A stretch of 64,000 nt of DNA from Pseudanabaena mucicola FACHB-723 (lineage in GTDB: Bacteria; Cyanobacteriota; Cyanobacteriia; Pseudanabaenales; Pseudanabaenaceae): assembly GCF_014696385.1 (NCBI RefSeq), contig NZ_JACJQB010000013.1, forward strand, positions 18,424-82,423, given 5' to 3'. A program made the translations under genes and the position numbers. Under the pieces are notes generated by a model. That model was not told the origin of the DNA. It worked only from the letters and a program-made list of their open reading frames with translations, and searched no databases. Below are positions 44,935 to 53,891 of the stretch, piece after piece (positions within the stretch are counted from its first letter, which is position 1; every line of letters starts with the position of its first letter).

Positions 44935-47526
44935 TTACGATGACAATTTGGACTTTCGCGATTCAATGATAGCAATTGCCAGATCCACTTTGTCAGGGAA
45001 AACCACAACTAAACTGCTTTGAGGGGCGCTATCCAGTGCAGCAGTGAGCGCTTCCGCTTCGTCAAGAATTGTAATACAGGGAATATTCCCGTTGACGGAT
45101 TCGACTCCTTGACGCAGCAGGTCAGCCACCACGCGAGGTTCTCGACCTCTGAGGTCTTTATCCTCTTTGATAAAGATGCGGCTAAACATTTCGGCGGCGA
45201 GTTGTCCTAACTCAATGATGTCTTCATCGCGACGATCTCCAGGTGCGCCAATTACACCGATTGCTTCACCTTCCCATTTTTGAATGAATTCTGCGATCGC
45301 TTTAAATCCCGCAGGATTATGGGCATAGTCCACTAGTGCGTGATATTTGCCCAAGTCAAATAGGTTCATGCGACCGGGCGTTTGTTCGCTAGAGGCGATA
45401 AAAGTCGCTAAACCTTGACGAATTTGCTCAATTTGCACATCTTGTGAGAAGGCGGCGAGGCTGGCGGCAAGAGCATTTTGAATATTGAAAGCGGCGCGTC
45501 CACCAAGGGTAAGCGGTACATTGACTGCTTCTTCAATCCTGAGTTTCCAGTCGCCCTTCAGGATTGTTAAAAATCCGTCTTCATAGACTGCGGCAAGACC
45601 ACCCTCAGCGATGTGTGATGTGATTAGCGGATTATTGGCATCCATGCTGAAGTAGGCGATCTTCGACTTAACTTCTTTTGCCATGGCTACTACTAGCGGA
45701 TCATCGGCATTGAGAATGGCGTAACCACTTGGTAAAGCTGTTTTCACAACAACGCTCTTCAGTCTCGCAAGATCTTCGATGGTGTCAATGTCCCCAATAC
45801 CAAGGTGATCGGCGGCAACGTTCATCACAACACCGACATCACATCCCTCAAAGCCTAAGCCCGATCGCAAAATGCCACCGCGGGCCGTTTCAAGAATTGC
45901 TACCTCAACGGTGGGATCACGGAGGATGACTTGGGCGCTATAGGGGCCAGTGGTATCGCCTTTTTCGACTAAGCATTCACCGATATAAATACCGTCAGTT
46001 GTGGTGTAGCCCACGCGCTTACCAGTTTGTTTAAAAATATGGGCAATCAGTCGGGTGGTGGTGGTTTTGCCGTTGGTGCCTGTGATCGCGACGATCGGCA
46101 CTCTGATTGGTGCGCCAGCAGGGAAGAGCATCTCGATGACGGGTGCTGCCACATTGCGAGGTTTGCCAATGCTGGGCGCGGTGTGCATTCTGAAACCGGG
46201 AGCCGCGTTTACCTCGACGATTGCACCATCGGTTTCGCGGACTGGTTTAGAAATATCCTCGGTAACTACGTCGATTCCTGCAATATCTAAGCCGATAATA
46301 CGAGCGACTCTTTCCGCTAGCCACACATTTTCTGGGTGAATCTCATCGGTGCGATCGACGGACACGCCGCCAGTGCTGAGGTTTGCGGTTGCCTTGAGAT
46401 AACAAATTTGTCCTTTCGGTGGTACGGAGTCGAGGGTGAATCCTTGCCTTGCCAAAATGTCGATGCTAGTGCGATCGATTTCAATGCGGGTTAACACATT
46501 GTCATGACCGTCGCCACGGCGAGGATCTTGGTTGGTGATTTCAATTAGCTGCGAGATTGTGGAAACTCCGTCACCTGTGACATTGGCGGGAACCCGTTCT
46601 GCCACGGCAACAAACTTGCCATTGATTACCAAAACACGGTGATCTCGCCCTGTGTGAAAGCGCTCAATAATTACTTCTTCGGACACTTCCTGTGCCATGT
46701 CGAAGGCATCCATTGCTTCATTGAGTGTCCGCACATCAATGGTGATCCCTCTGCCATGGTTGCCACTGAGGGGTTTAATTACAATCGGAAAACCCCCAAC
46801 TTCTGCGATCGCATCTTCAAGGTATTTCGGGGATCTGATCGTCGTTCCCCTTGGCACGGGTATGCCAGAAGCCCGCAAAATGCTCTTTGTACCTTCTTTG
46901 TCACAGGCTAGCTCGACTGCCAAGATCCCTGTTTTGTTGGACAAAGTTGCTTGAATGCGACTTTGGTGGACACCATAGCCAAGTTGGATCATGGCACGAC
47001 TGCCCAATTCTAACCAAGGAATGTTTCTTGCCTTTGCCTCGGCAACAATGGACTCGGTACTTGGTCCCAATTGTCCATCAAGACGAATATCCCGAAGATC
47101 CTTGAGGTCTTCTTGCAACTCATGGGTGGCATAGGTTCCTGTCTCCAAAATGCTGGTGCAGATTCTGACCGCCGCCCTTGCGGCATAGCGACCTGCTTCT
47201 TCAGTTTGGTATTCAAAGACAATTTGATAAATATTGTTTTCGACGGTTGGTTTAACTGCGCCGAATTCAACCTTCATACTTACATATCCCTGCATCGCAA
47301 GGGCTATGTCTTTAACAATTTCTGCTAAAAAATCATTGTCGCTAACATCAGCACGATAAGCGATTTCTTTCCCCGCAAGGCTTGGTAGCACTTTGCATAG
47401 ATTTTGATAAAAGCTAGCACGTTGTAACTGAAAATCCTCTAAATCTAATCGCACAACTACAAGCTGATGTCGTTGAATACTCCAATAATTTGGACCACGT
47501 AATGTTTGGATTTTGAGAATTTTCAT
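44935..47526 (-). CDS. cphA: Cyanophycin synthetase
   Basis: Makes the Asp-Arg storage polymer cyanophycin without a template. 863 residues in three parts: N-terminal domain about 1-160, ATP-grasp domain about 165-470 (GGFPIVIKPLSGNHGRGITI, IVEVNAAPGFRMH), and Mur-ligase-like domain about 490-863 with P-loop ITGTNGKTTTTRL and VDYAHNPAGFKAI. The ATP-grasp half adds Asp and the Mur-like half adds Arg (established for the family). The cyanophycinase gene cphB, usually just upstream, is absent: the 149 bp upstream hold no gene. It leads the cluster cphA-sugar kinase-DUF2499-DUF3593. Confidence 0.97.
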   Translation of the reverse strand: MKILKIQTLRGPNYWSIQRHQLVVVRLDLEDFQLQRASFYQNLCKVLPSLAGKEIAYRADVSDNDFLAEIVKDIALAMQGYVSMKVEFGAVKPTVENNIYQIVFEYQTEEAGRYAARAAVRICTSILETGTYATHELQEDLKDLRDIRLDGQLGPSTESIVAEAKARNIPWLELGSRAMIQLGYGVHQSRIQATLSNKTGILAVELACDKEGTKSILRASGIPVPRGTTIRSPKYLEDAIAEVGGFPIVIKPLSGNHGRGITIDVRTLNEAMDAFDMAQEVSEEVIIERFHTGRDHRVLVINGKFVAVAERVPANVTGDGVSTISQLIEITNQDPRRGDGHDNVLTRIEIDRTSIDILARQGFTLDSVPPKGQICYLKATANLSTGGVSVDRTDEIHPENVWLAERVARIIGLDIAGIDVVTEDISKPVRETDGAIVEVNAAPGFRMHTAPSIGKPRNVAAPVIEMLFPAGAPIRVPIVAITGTNGKTTTTRLIAHIFKQTGKRVGYTTTDGIYIGECLVEKGDTTGPYSAQVILRDPTVEVAILETARGGILRSGLGFEGCDVGVVMNVAADHLGIGDIDTIEDLARLKSVVVKTALPSGYAILNADDPLVVAMAKEVKSKIAYFSMDANNPLITSHIAEGGLAAVYEDGFLTILKGDWKLRIEEAVNVPLTLGGRAAFNIQNALAASLAAFSQDVQIEQIRQGLATFIASSEQTPGRMNLFDLGKYHALVDYAHNPAGFKAIAEFIQKWEGEAIGVIGAPGDRRDEDIIELGQLAAEMFSRIFIKEDKDLRGREPRVVADLLRQGVESVNGNIPCITILDEAEALTAALDSAPQSSLVVVFPDKVDLAIAIIESRKSKLSS

Positions 47527-47675
47527 AGTCGAGCGTTTTTAAAGGTGCATCCAATGGCTATATGTCCAGTGATTAATCCTAGCGATCTTATGGATCATCA
47601 TTTTGTATCAATTGAACCAAAATTAGATTGATTAATTATAATTTCACTAATTTTAATTGTCGATTAATGAACATA

Positions 47676-48851
47676 CTAAAGAAGCTCATCAGTATGTTGA
47701 TGAGATTGAGGTAGGGTGTCAATTCTGCCTGGAATTGGCTTTTGCGTTGGCTGTAATCCTGAAAGCATTCTTGATAGTTGCAGACCATCAAGAACGGGCT
47801 TAGTTTCCCGAATTTTGTGCCATACCGACCTTGCCATTAATAAGGAATGTCCCTGCCGTTGGGCATGGATGCTTTCTAAATAATCTTCGCGCTCAGGCTG
47901 GTAATCGGCAGAGGAGATTTGCAAGCTGACCTGATCGTTAGTTTTGTCTGAGGTTTGCTTAGTGACGATGCGGGCAATTTGGGAAGTTAGTTCAGGATAA
48001 AGCCATGTATAGGCAGGATGGACGGTTAACTGACAGTGGTGTACTAGTTTTTCATCGCCATGGTTGATGTTGGGGCGCTGTAATAAAAGATAGAAATAAC
48101 CGATCGCAGCCTTGCGTTGTGGTTCATAGACATATCCTGAAACATCTTGCAAATGATTAATTAGCAAAGAGCTATGGTTCACCAACTTATCGATAGTCTT
48201 TGCTCGAAAATCATCAACATTGAGATCATAGACTTGACGAATATGTGGTGGCATCGCCGCCGTATCAAGTTGATAGAGCAAACTGGCATCGGCATTGCTG
48301 ACAGGCATCAAGTTGGGGAGATCGGGGGAATGCTGGGCTAGCTCATGCAGACTGCTAGCGTCAAGTTCCCAATCGGTAAACTGAGCTAGTGGCTGAAAGC
48401 CGTTTTGGCGATAAAGTGCGATCGTATCTTTTTGATTGATATCAACCTGCAATACCCAAGTTCTTGCCTCTAGACAAGACTCAAGGCAATAGCGAATTAG
48501 TTGCGTACCGACATTGTGCTGACCATTCTGAGCTTCGGGCAAAACTACGACCCGATCAATCTGCCAAGTGCTGCTGTTGTTATTAAATGGCGATACTCGA
48601 ATAAATCCTTGAATGATGCCGTTGTATTCACAAACATAGGCGCGGACGTAGGGCTTGAGCAGGGTTTGCACAGGAGCAGGTAGCCAACTGGCAAGCTGAT
48701 GTAGGCTAACTTTTTGGCGGCTGCGGCAACCACTGAGATCGCTCACAGCAATTTGTTCCAGATCTTGAGGGGAAGCAAATCGCTGGATAAACTCTAAGTC
48801 ACGATGTTGTAGCGGACGGATCGTGTTACCAATCGTTGGAAAAGGTTGCAT
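47676..48851 (-). CDS. Tandem GNAT-fold protein (N-terminal acetyltransferase, C-terminal degenerate copy)
   Basis: 391 residues. Residues about 10-165 form a GNAT domain, with IDRVVVLPEAQNGQHNVGTQ as the acetyl-CoA-binding strand-loop and VLQVDINQKDTIALYRQNGF as the C-terminal part. Residues about 180-350 look like a second, eroded GNAT unit (HHCQLTVHPAYTWLYPELTS, then YQPEREDYLESIHAQRQG and LLMARSVWHKIRE) without a clear pyrophosphate loop. Acceptor unknown. It is monocistronic. Confidence 0.7.
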   Translation of the reverse strand: MQPFPTIGNTIRPLQHRDLEFIQRFASPQDLEQIAVSDLSGCRSRQKVSLHQLASWLPAPVQTLLKPYVRAYVCEYNGIIQGFIRVSPFNNNSSTWQIDRVVVLPEAQNGQHNVGTQLIRYCLESCLEARTWVLQVDINQKDTIALYRQNGFQPLAQFTDWELDASSLHELAQHSPDLPNLMPVSNADASLLYQLDTAAMPPHIRQVYDLNVDDFRAKTIDKLVNHSSLLINHLQDVSGYVYEPQRKAAIGYFYLLLQRPNINHGDEKLVHHCQLTVHPAYTWLYPELTSQIARIVTKQTSDKTNDQVSLQISSADYQPEREDYLESIHAQRQGHSLLMARSVWHKIRETKPVLDGLQLSRMLSGLQPTQKPIPGRIDTLPQSHQHTDELL

Positions 48852-48990
48852 AGCTGCTCACGCCAGAAAGGGAATTGATGAAGTCTGAAGTCTTGTAGTT
48901 ATCTAGATTGACCTGAAATGTCAAAGGAGAGATGCGGAATATGCTTAAAGGATTTACAACGAAATTCTGATTATAATTTTAATACATATC

Positions 48991-49025
48991 AAAGAAAAGG
49001 CGGCGCATTGCGCCGCCTTTTCTTT
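48991..49025 (-). terminator. Terminator of the Nit-type amidase gene
   Basis: Perfect 16 bp stem AAAGAAAAGGCGGCGC with its complement (48991-49006 / 49010-49025), loop ATT. The stop codon of the minus-strand gene overlaps the arm. Confidence 0.85.
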
Positions 49026-49860
49026 AAGAACACGAAAAAGTACGGTGTTGTAGGGATGGCATCTGCCGACGAATTTGATCAATACGTGATGGTTGGATTT
49101 CTGCGATCGCAACGCCAATTCGATCGCCTGCATCAGCAAGAACGATGCCCCAAGGATCCACAATCATGGCATGTCCATGGGATTGACGACGTGGTGTGTG
49201 CATTCCCACCTGTGCAGGAGCAATCACATAGCTCGTATTTTCGATGGCTCTGGCTTGCAATAACACCTGCCAATGATCCTTGCCTGTAAAAGCCGTAAAC
49301 GCCGCAGGAACAAACATGACATTTGCGCCATTTTGAGATAAATGACGGTATAGCTCTGGAAACCTCACGTCATAGCAGACCGATAGACCCAGATTGCCAT
49401 AGGTTTCTGAAGTATAGACAGGGGGCATCTCAGTACCCGCCAGCACTGTGGCTGACTCTTGATAGGTGTTGCCATCGGGAAGATTAACATCGAATAAATG
49501 CATCTTGCGATAGCGTGCTAGCTCTTCACCTTCACGACCAATCAACAACGCGGTGTTATACATCTTGCCGAGGTTGCCATTATTGCTGTCAGTGACAGGC
49601 ACAGGAAACCCTCCGCCAAGGAGCAAAATTTGATAGCGTTGGGCGATCGTAATTAAAAACTTTTCGCTCTTTTCGGCAATTTCTGTGGAAAGTTTCGTCT
49701 TTTCACTCTCATCACCCAAAAATGAAAAATTTTCGGGTAAACACACTAGTTCTGCACCTCGATTTACTGCCAGTTGGATCAAATCTTCTGCTTGAGTAAG
49801 ATTCTTGTCTACATCCGAGACACTGGTCATTTGCACAGCGGCAGCCAAATATGACTTCAT
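49024..49860 (-). CDS. Carbon-nitrogen hydrolase, Nit1-type (deaminated glutathione amidase-like)
   Basis: 278 residues with the nitrilase-superfamily triad: Glu in LVCLPENFSF (about E44), Lys in YRKMHLFDVNLP (about K118), Cys in LSVCYDVRFPELYR (about C158). HLFDVNLPDG and CYDVRFPELYR are the Nit1/NitFhit variants, which hydrolyse deaminated glutathione, a side product of transaminases (metabolite repair). Starts at ATG 49860. Cytosolic. Confidence 0.87.
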   Translation of the reverse strand: MKSYLAAAVQMTSVSDVDKNLTQAEDLIQLAVNRGAELVCLPENFSFLGDESEKTKLSTEIAEKSEKFLITIAQRYQILLLGGGFPVPVTDSNNGNLGKMYNTALLIGREGEELARYRKMHLFDVNLPDGNTYQESATVLAGTEMPPVYTSETYGNLGLSVCYDVRFPELYRHLSQNGANVMFVPAAFTAFTGKDHWQVLLQARAIENTSYVIAPAQVGMHTPRRQSHGHAMIVDPWGIVLADAGDRIGVAIAEIQPSRIDQIRRQMPSLQHRTFSCS

Positions 49861-49957
49861 TTCAATCCTTAAAACTTTCCCACATAGTCCAATATGCTGT
49901 GAAGCACTTACTTTAGATTACCTTGCTATAGCGTCAGTATTGCTATAAAAAACAGAA

Positions 49958-49990
49958 AATAAAAGGCGATGCATTGCATCGCCTTTTATT
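49958..49990 (-). terminator. Terminator of phoU
   Basis: Perfect 15 bp stem AATAAAAGGCGATGC with its complement (49958-49972 / 49976-49990), loop ATT. Nearby TATAGC motifs at 49928 suggest it may be a relic of the TATAGCT family. Confidence 0.82.
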
Positions 49991-49998
49991 CGGTTAGT

Positions 49999-50679
49999 TT
50001 AGCCAAGTTTGCCTGTAACGATATAAGCAACTCGTAAACCCACATTAGTGGCATGGTCTGCCATGCGTTCTAGATGGTGAATTGCTAATACCATCAGCAT
50101 GACAGGCTCCATTGGTTCTCCACCAAATAATTTTTGTGACGCTAAAAGGTTGTAGATCTGTTTATAGTCGTCATCAACGGCATCATCCTTGGCTTTAATT
50201 TGTAAACCAATATTCTCATCAAGATTCGCCAAAGCCTCTAGGCTCATGGCTAGCATGGCGCGGCAGCGATTAGACATCACCTCTAATTCACCGAGGTAGG
50301 GAGATGGGGGATAGGGAAAAAGTTTGATCGCAATATCGCCGAGATTTTCTGCATAGTCTCCAATGCGTTCAATATCACGAATTAGCTGCATCAAAGCACT
50401 CAATAATCGCAAATCTCTCGCTACTGGGGACTGTAAAGCAATTAAATTAATACAATCTATTTCAATTTGCCGATAGATGGCATCAACTTGTTTGTCTTGA
50501 GGATCAATACGAGTTGCGGCTTCAAGATCCCGCTCAAATAGAGCCGCATGGGCTAACAGAAATGAGTTTTCGACAAGCGCACCCATTCGCAGAGAATCTT
50601 GTTCTAGGCGATGTAGTTGGCGTTCAAAGTCGCTCCTTGTGCGTTTCTGATTTTGAGATTGAGATGAGGTTTCGACCAT
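49999..50679 (-). CDS. phoU: Phosphate signalling protein PhoU
   Basis: 226 residues, all-helical, two PhoU repeats. FERQLHRLEQDSLRMGALVE, metal-binding ERIGDYAENLGDIA (about 113-126) and HHLERMADHATNVG (about 202-215) are the E-x3-D-x2-N signatures. PhoU links Pst phosphate transport to the histidine kinase (SphS in cyanobacteria) and represses the Pho regulon at high phosphate. No pst or sph gene is adjacent, a common arrangement in cyanobacteria. Confidence 0.95.
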   Translation of the reverse strand: MVETSSQSQNQKRTRSDFERQLHRLEQDSLRMGALVENSFLLAHAALFERDLEAATRIDPQDKQVDAIYRQIEIDCINLIALQSPVARDLRLLSALMQLIRDIERIGDYAENLGDIAIKLFPYPPSPYLGELEVMSNRCRAMLAMSLEALANLDENIGLQIKAKDDAVDDDYKQIYNLLASQKLFGGEPMEPVMLMVLAIHHLERMADHATNVGLRVAYIVTGKLG

Positions 50680-50833
50680 TAGTTGTCAGCATGTCACACG
50701 AGATTACTTAAAAAGAATTAATAGAATTAATAGAATTAACAAATATTTCTTTCATGCAATTAATATTTATTTTAGTTCAGGATGTTTTGATTAACAGTAT
50801 TTGCAAATACTATGCCATTGATTTTAGAGTAGT

Positions 50834-51325
50834 TTATTGACTATTGGCTTGTGGTAGTTCTGAGGTTGCAAATTGATGCTCACTATTAAACCCACTTTTA
50901 CAATTTTGTAAGGTGCTGTTTTGTAGGACTAATGTCGTCGAAGAGTTTTGGACAAAACCAATTTGTTCATAGAATTTTTGTTGATGTGTGGTCATCAGAT
51001 ATACCTTCTCAACATCACAGACATGGGGATGGGCTAGGACGGTTTGGACTAGCTTGCGTCCTAAGCCTGCACCACGGTATTTGATATCAATGACTACATC
51101 CCAGATGGTGGCGCGATAGATGCCGTCACTGGTGGCGCGAGCATGTCCAATTAGGTTTTTGCCATCCCAAACGGTTACCACTGGTTTGGAGTTGGCTATT
51201 GCGATCGCAAGTCCTGCGAGAGTGCGCTCCTGCGCCCAAAATGCTGAAGCCCTCAATAAATTCTGTAACTGCACTAAATCAACTTCTTCGTGGCGATCGC
51301 AAAACCGAATGTGACGATGATCCAT
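50834..51325 (-). CDS. GNAT family N-acetyltransferase
   Basis: 163 residues. Single GNAT domain at about 20-135: WDVVIDIKYRGAGLGRKLV holds the acetyl-CoA pyrophosphate loop (RGAGLG), and YLMTTHQQKFYEQIGFVQ is the C-terminal signature. The last 28 residues are polar. Similar short GNATs are common in cyanobacteria and plastids and act on amines or small metabolites; the substrate is not readable. The 154 bp upstream hold nothing recognisable. Confidence 0.85.
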   Translation of the reverse strand: MDHRHIRFCDRHEEVDLVQLQNLLRASAFWAQERTLAGLAIAIANSKPVVTVWDGKNLIGHARATSDGIYRATIWDVVIDIKYRGAGLGRKLVQTVLAHPHVCDVEKVYLMTTHQQKFYEQIGFVQNSSTTLVLQNSTLQNCKSGFNSEHQFATSELPQANSQ

Positions 51326-51437
51326 ATATTTTGTATTCCCGCGTCTATATAACCGAATAACCTATGCCCAAAAGGTTGACACATTGCTGCTCCCATCAAT
51401 GTATCGATTTTTGCTACAGTATTTGCGAAATTTACAA

Positions 51438-51478
51438 AACCTAAAAAAGAGGGCGCAACGCGCCCTCTTTTTTAGGTT
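51438..51478 (-). terminator. Terminator of desC
   Basis: Perfect 19 bp stem (51438-51456 with 51460-51478), loop AAC, arms AACCTAAAAAAGAGGGCGC and complement; 23 bp beyond the desaturase stop. Confidence 0.87.
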
Positions 51479-51501
51479 GTAAGCGATTTAAAAGTAATTA
51501 C

Positions 51502-52365
51502 TTACTTTGCTTGCCAAGGCTCAGCTAAATAGATTTTTTTCGCTAAACCCACCGATTGCAGTAAATTGATCACTCCCCAAGTTGGATCAATTTCCCACCA
51601 CTTCAAGCCAGAACGGGCTGACTTAGGAAAAGCGTGGTGGTTGTTGTGCCAGCCTTCGCCATAGGTCAAGATTGCTGCCCACCAAAGGTTAGTCGAATGG
51701 TCAGGAGTTTCGGCAAAGTTTTTGTAGCCCCATTTATGACAAGCGGAGTTAATTAACCAAGTGCTGTGCCATAAGAAAACGGAACGTACCGCCATGCCAT
51801 AAACCAAGAAAGACATACCAAGTCCACCCAATACATATTCGCCAATTACATACAGCAACGCAGCAAGGGGCAGTTGCAAAAGCAAAAAGTACACATCTAA
51901 AAAGTTGTAGTATGGATCGCTCGCGAGGTCGGGAGCAAATTTGCTGTAGTTAGAGCGCTGAAAGTGTTCAGGCTTGGAATACATGATCCACATCATGTGG
52001 CTCCACCAAAAACCTTTATTCGCAGAATAGGGATCTTTTTGATTGTCTTCTGTAAAACCGTGATGTTGGCGATGTCCACCCACCCAAAATATCGGACCAC
52101 CTTGGAGTGCTAATGCTCCGATGGTAGCGATGATATATTCCAACCACTGCGGCACTTGAAAGCTACGATGGCTAAGTAAGCGGTGAAATCCTAAAGTAAT
52201 GCCGATGCTACCAAATAACCAATGCAAGAATACTGTAAGGGCTACAGCTTGCCATGAAAAATAAAAGGGAGCAGCTAGAGCAGCAATATGAAAAGCGCTG
52301 AAGAACGCAACATTTGTCCAGTTCAGTTTCAGCTCAGTTGAAGGGGCTTCAGTAGTGACGGTCAT
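51502..52365 (-). CDS. desC: Acyl-lipid delta-9 fatty acid desaturase
   Basis: Membrane di-iron desaturase that introduces the first double bond into stearoyl chains of glycerolipids. 287 residues from ATG 52365 (MTVTTEAPSTELKLNW); an in-frame GTG at 52407 would place coding sequence over operator 1 and is rejected. Three His boxes are present: HRLLSH, HRQHH and HNNHH. Four membrane helices surround them. It is transcribed divergently from a TetR-family fusion gene, and two copies of TGCAAGTATCACTT(G/A)CA lie between, implying direct control by that regulator. Confidence 0.92.
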   Translation of the reverse strand: MTVTTEAPSTELKLNWTNVAFFSAFHIAALAAPFYFSWQAVALTVFLHWLFGSIGITLGFHRLLSHRSFQVPQWLEYIIATIGALALQGGPIFWVGGHRQHHGFTEDNQKDPYSANKGFWWSHMMWIMYSKPEHFQRSNYSKFAPDLASDPYYNFLDVYFLLLQLPLAALLYVIGEYVLGGLGMSFLVYGMAVRSVFLWHSTWLINSACHKWGYKNFAETPDHSTNLWWAAILTYGEGWHNNHHAFPKSARSGLKWWEIDPTWGVINLLQSVGLAKKIYLAEPWQAK

Positions 52366-52395
52366 GAAATAGTAACTTAAGGGGTGGTGAGGAGA

Positions 52396-52412
52396 TGCAA
52401 GTATCACTTACA
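52396..52412. promoter_or_regulatory. Palindromic operator 1 in the desC promoter
   Basis: TGCAAGTATCACTTACA, an inverted repeat of TGCAAGT/ACTTGCA with one mismatch and a 3 bp spacer, 31 bp upstream of the desC start codon. Form and position fit a TetR-family dimer site. Confidence 0.65.
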
Positions 52413-52447
52413 GTTATATTTAAGTCTAACTGTTTTTTACATAATAA

Positions 52448-52464
52448 TGCAAGTATCACTTGCA
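52448..52464. promoter_or_regulatory. Palindromic operator 2 at the tetR-like gene start
   Basis: TGCAAGTATCACTTGCA, perfect 7+3+7 palindrome, centred 52 bp (about five helical turns) from operator 1 and ending 10 bp before the regulator's likely ATG, so autoregulation is probable. Confidence 0.7.
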
Positions 52465-52474
52465 AATCATCTTA

Positions 52475-53752
52475 ATGGTACATGCTCCCATGTCTGTATC
52501 TCGGATTTCCACCCGTCAACGTATTGTCAATACGGCGCTAGAGTTATTTGCTAGCAAGGGAATCACCGAGACCACTACCCGCCAAATTGCGGATTTTGCT
52601 CAAGTTAATGAAGTAACTTTATTTCGCCATTTTGGGAATAAACATGGGTTATTGCTAGCTGTATTGCAAGAATGTCTGCAAAAATATCTCGTATTGGCGC
52701 AAGTGGGAGAGTCGCTCATGGTGTCAGATATCTCTAGTCGGAGTGACTTAAGGAGATTTCTCAAATATTACATCCAGAGTTCATTGCGGGCGCTCGAAAG
52801 TGTGCCTGAATTGGTGCGATCGCTAGTTGGCGAAGCGGGGCAGTATCCCCTCGAAAGTCGTCAAGCGCTTGCCCAAGGCATTAATCAGGTTAATCAGACA
52901 ATTGCCACGGCGATCCATGATGTTTTGATCAACTCACGTTTGCAGTATGCGTTGCCGCCACTAAAGCTAGCTAACCTCCTCAACACTTGTATTTTGGGTT
53001 ATGCCGTGATCACCTTGACCAGTGATGTACAGACTATCTGGCGCGATCGTGATGAGTTTGTAAGTACCTTAGTGGATATGTTTATCCAAGAGGTAATTCC
53101 GATTGCTCAGGCAAGACCGATCGTTGATATTCCTGCGGAGACGGTACGCGAGATTCTTTTACAGGCAAAGAAATGTAGCGCCCAAGACTTTGCGATCGCA
53201 TATTTGCTATTTGGTGCAGGTATGACTGCAATTGATATAACTCGCTTGCGGATTCAAGATTATCAAATTCAAGCTAATCACGGTGTTTTACGAATTAGTG
53301 ATCTGCATGGTCAAACTCGACCAGTACCCCTCAATCAAAAAATTCTTGGTCATCGTTATGGCTCGGCTACCAATAATCCCCTAAGCGCCCATTTGAAAAG
53401 TCGTAAGAGTTCTCTCAAGCAAGAGTTGAAGGGGGGAAATAATCATCAAAGTAATCATCAAAATATGGAAGAAAGTGATCTCATCTTTTTGGGTTGCGAT
53501 CGCAAATCTCTATCTTTAGAAGCAATTGAACAGCTCTGGGAACGTTGGACACAGCCCTATCGCAATTTGGACGGTTCGCCTCTGACTATCGATCAAGCTC
53601 GCCATACTTGGTGTATTGAAATGCTTGCCCGTGGTATTGATGCTGATAGTTTTTGCATAATTAGCGGCATCAAACCCAAGGAATTACAAGTTTATCAACA
53701 GCGTCTAAATGAAAAATTAGCAATTGATAAAGCGATCGCTCTTGACTCTTAA
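52475..53752 (+). CDS. TetR-family regulator fused to a catalytically degenerate tyrosine-recombinase-like domain
   Basis: 425 residues from ATG 52475 (MVHAPMSVSR); ATG 52490 is an alternative. Residues about 10-70 are a TetR HTH (RQRIVNTALELFASKGITET, FGNKHGLLLAVLQE), about 75-205 the TetR ligand/dimer domain. Residues about 215-420 resemble the catalytic domain of XerD-type recombinases: FAIAYLLFGAGMTAIDITRL aligns with LYATGLRVSEL, RPVPLNQK with LVPL, TIDQARHTWCIEMLARGID with PHVLRHAFATHLL, and LQVYQQ with the Tyr region. The first Arg, the Lys and both His are replaced; the second Arg and a Tyr remain, so recombination is unlikely. The extra domain may bind DNA or mediate oligomerisation. 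It faces desC across two palindromes, the first of which lies in the desC promoter. Confidence 0.78.
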   Translation: MVHAPMSVSRISTRQRIVNTALELFASKGITETTTRQIADFAQVNEVTLFRHFGNKHGLLLAVLQECLQKYLVLAQVGESLMVSDISSRSDLRRFLKYYIQSSLRALESVPELVRSLVGEAGQYPLESRQALAQGINQVNQTIATAIHDVLINSRLQYALPPLKLANLLNTCILGYAVITLTSDVQTIWRDRDEFVSTLVDMFIQEVIPIAQARPIVDIPAETVREILLQAKKCSAQDFAIAYLLFGAGMTAIDITRLRIQDYQIQANHGVLRISDLHGQTRPVPLNQKILGHRYGSATNNPLSAHLKSRKSSLKQELKGGNNHQSNHQNMEESDLIFLGCDRKSLSLEAIEQLWERWTQPYRNLDGSPLTIDQARHTWCIEMLARGIDADSFCIISGIKPKELQVYQQRLNEKLAIDKAIALDS

Positions 53753-53891
53753 TTCAGATGCTGCAACTATTACGTTGATTAAAACCTAGCTATTTTTAAC
53801 ATACTCATGAAGTTGGTGTATAATTCGGGCGTTTGATGTACTCAAAATTCAAATCCGCACTTCCAATTAAAGTTTTGGGTAGAAAAGCACA

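Noticed and set aside
52475..53752. Active site-specific recombinase
   Set aside because: First Arg, Lys and both His of the catalytic set are absent, and no att-like crossover repeats flank the gene.
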